A DNA stretch of 5,849 bases from contig CAZEJK010000311.1 of assembly GCA_964512045.1 (NCBI GenBank), forward strand, positions 1 through 5,849, read 5' to 3'. Below are positions 5,617 to 5,849 of the stretch, piece after piece (position 1 is the stretch's first letter; every line of letters begins with the position of its first letter). The notes beneath the pieces are model-generated. The model was not told the origin of the DNA. It saw nothing but the letters and a program-made list of their open reading frames with translations, and did no database searches. Source of the stretch: CAZEJK01 sp964512045. GTDB lineage: Bacteria; Acidobacteriota; Thermoanaerobaculia; Thermoanaerobaculales; Sulfomarinibacteraceae. The position numbers and the translations under genes were made by a program.

Positions 5617-5695
5617 CTGGGGGCGGGCACTGAAGTACCCGCCTACGTTCTTGAAGCGCGTGAAGTGTAGGCAACGACTTCAGTCGGCACCCCAG
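5617..5695. repeat. Long imperfect inverted repeat (three-segment stem, 79 bp)
   Basis: Three exact paired segments nest around one centre: CTGGGG (5617-5622) with CCCCAG (5690-5695); ACTGAAGT (5629-5636) with ACTTCAGT (5677-5684); GCCTAC (5641-5646) with GTAGGC (5667-5672). The internal loops are 6/5 and 4/4 nt, and the apical loop is 20 nt (5647-5666). TAC (5611-5613) and GTA (5699-5701) can add three more pairs. There are 20 perfect pairs in all without these. There is no T-run after it on either strand, so it is not a standard terminator. It could be a cruciform, a recombination site, a transposon end or a structured RNA. Confidence 0.6.
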
Positions 5696-5725
5696 CGAGT
5701 ATGACGATAGGAGCGCGGTCAGCGA

Positions 5726-5849
5726 GTGCGGATTCTGTTCGGCTACTCGCGGAGGGCGGTGATGGCGTTGCGGAATGCTTGGGGCCAGGCGCAGCGTCAA
5801 CGTGATTTTGCCACCGGTCCGGGCAGGTCGGCACACCTCGCTCTCCTCA
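5726..5849 (+). CDS. Possible partial reading frame at the right edge
   Basis: From a GTG at 5726 the frame stays open to the window end (41 codons). It gives RILFGYSRRAVMALRNAWGQ, then a basic Gln/Arg-rich stretch. The frame is closed upstream by TAG at 5708-5710, and a GGAG lies at 5710-5713, 12 nt before the GTG, which is rather far. About 72% of third codon positions are G or C, only mildly coding-like for this genome. No family is recognised. It could equally be non-coding. Confidence 0.2.
   Translation, partial: MRILFGYSRRAVMALRNAWGQAQRQRDFATGPGRSAHLALL

Larger units (their letters stand above)
5470..5725. other. Gene-free stretch with repeats and hairpins
   Basis: Reading frames crossing this stretch on both strands are Arg/Pro/Ser-rich, match nothing I recognise and conflict with the strong inverted repeats in it. 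It holds a copy of the intergenic repeat (5493-5538), a small palindrome CGCCA/TGGCG within about 5538-5556, and the long inverted repeat at 5617-5695. It separates the minus-strand nucleotidyltransferase promoter from the right edge. Confidence 0.5.

Noticed and set aside
5641..5672. Integron attC site
   Set aside because: GCCTAC/GTAGGC lacks the RYYYAAC/GTTRRRY consensus, lies inside longer stems, and no integrase or cassette array is seen.
5525..5836. Minus-strand 103-aa frame at the right edge
   Set aside because: It crosses the long inverted repeat, has low-complexity composition and matches no recognisable family.
1..5849. CRISPR array, tRNA or rRNA genes
   Set aside because: No regularly spaced repeats, cloverleaf or rRNA-like conserved sequence was found on either strand.

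Overview
The window is a piece of a GC-rich bacterial chromosome (roughly two thirds G+C by eye, with strong G/C preference at third codon positions). The protein types and promoters placed right at start codons fit an actinobacterium-like or myxobacterium-like host. Nothing in the sequence fixes the phylum, so this is only a guess. The left edge (about 1-90) is markedly A+T-rich compared with everything after it.

Layout. (1) Positions 291-3320 (+) hold one very large gene for a polytopic membrane zinc metallopeptidase of the M48 (HtpX/Ste24-like) type. Its HExxH and ExxxD motifs are intact. A long extra C-terminal part adds a soluble insert, a second block of membrane helices and a beta-rich tail that looks like a propeller. 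(2) An intergenic stretch at 3321-3460 carries short GC-rich repeats, then a strong promoter with a perfect palindrome between its -35 and -10 boxes. (3) Positions 3461-4077 (+) hold a complete type II toxin-antitoxin operon: a Phd/YefM-type antitoxin and a VapC-type PIN toxin overlapping by ATGA. (4) Positions 4113-4694 (-) hold a short REP-associated tyrosine transposase (RAYT, Y1/HUH family). It converges on the toxin gene and is bracketed by a perfect 10-bp inverted repeat. (5) Positions 4762-5434 (-) hold a two-gene unit: a nucleotidyltransferase-fold protein and an overlapping 57-residue basic partner. It has its own promoter. (6) Positions 5470-5725 contain no gene but hold a second copy of the intergenic repeat motif and a long three-segment inverted repeat (5617-5695). 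(7) A possible partial reading frame runs off the right edge.

Taken together, the right half looks like an accessory island: a toxin-antitoxin operon, a possible second toxin-antitoxin-like pair (inference) and a RAYT between them, with repeat motifs in the intergenic spaces. The clearest regulatory pattern is that the antitoxin and the nucleotidyltransferase each have a -35/-10 pair with a 17-bp spacer and a -10 box ending exactly 6 nt before the ATG. Both mRNAs are therefore predicted to be leaderless. The peptidase start has a similar, weaker arrangement with a 10-nt gap.
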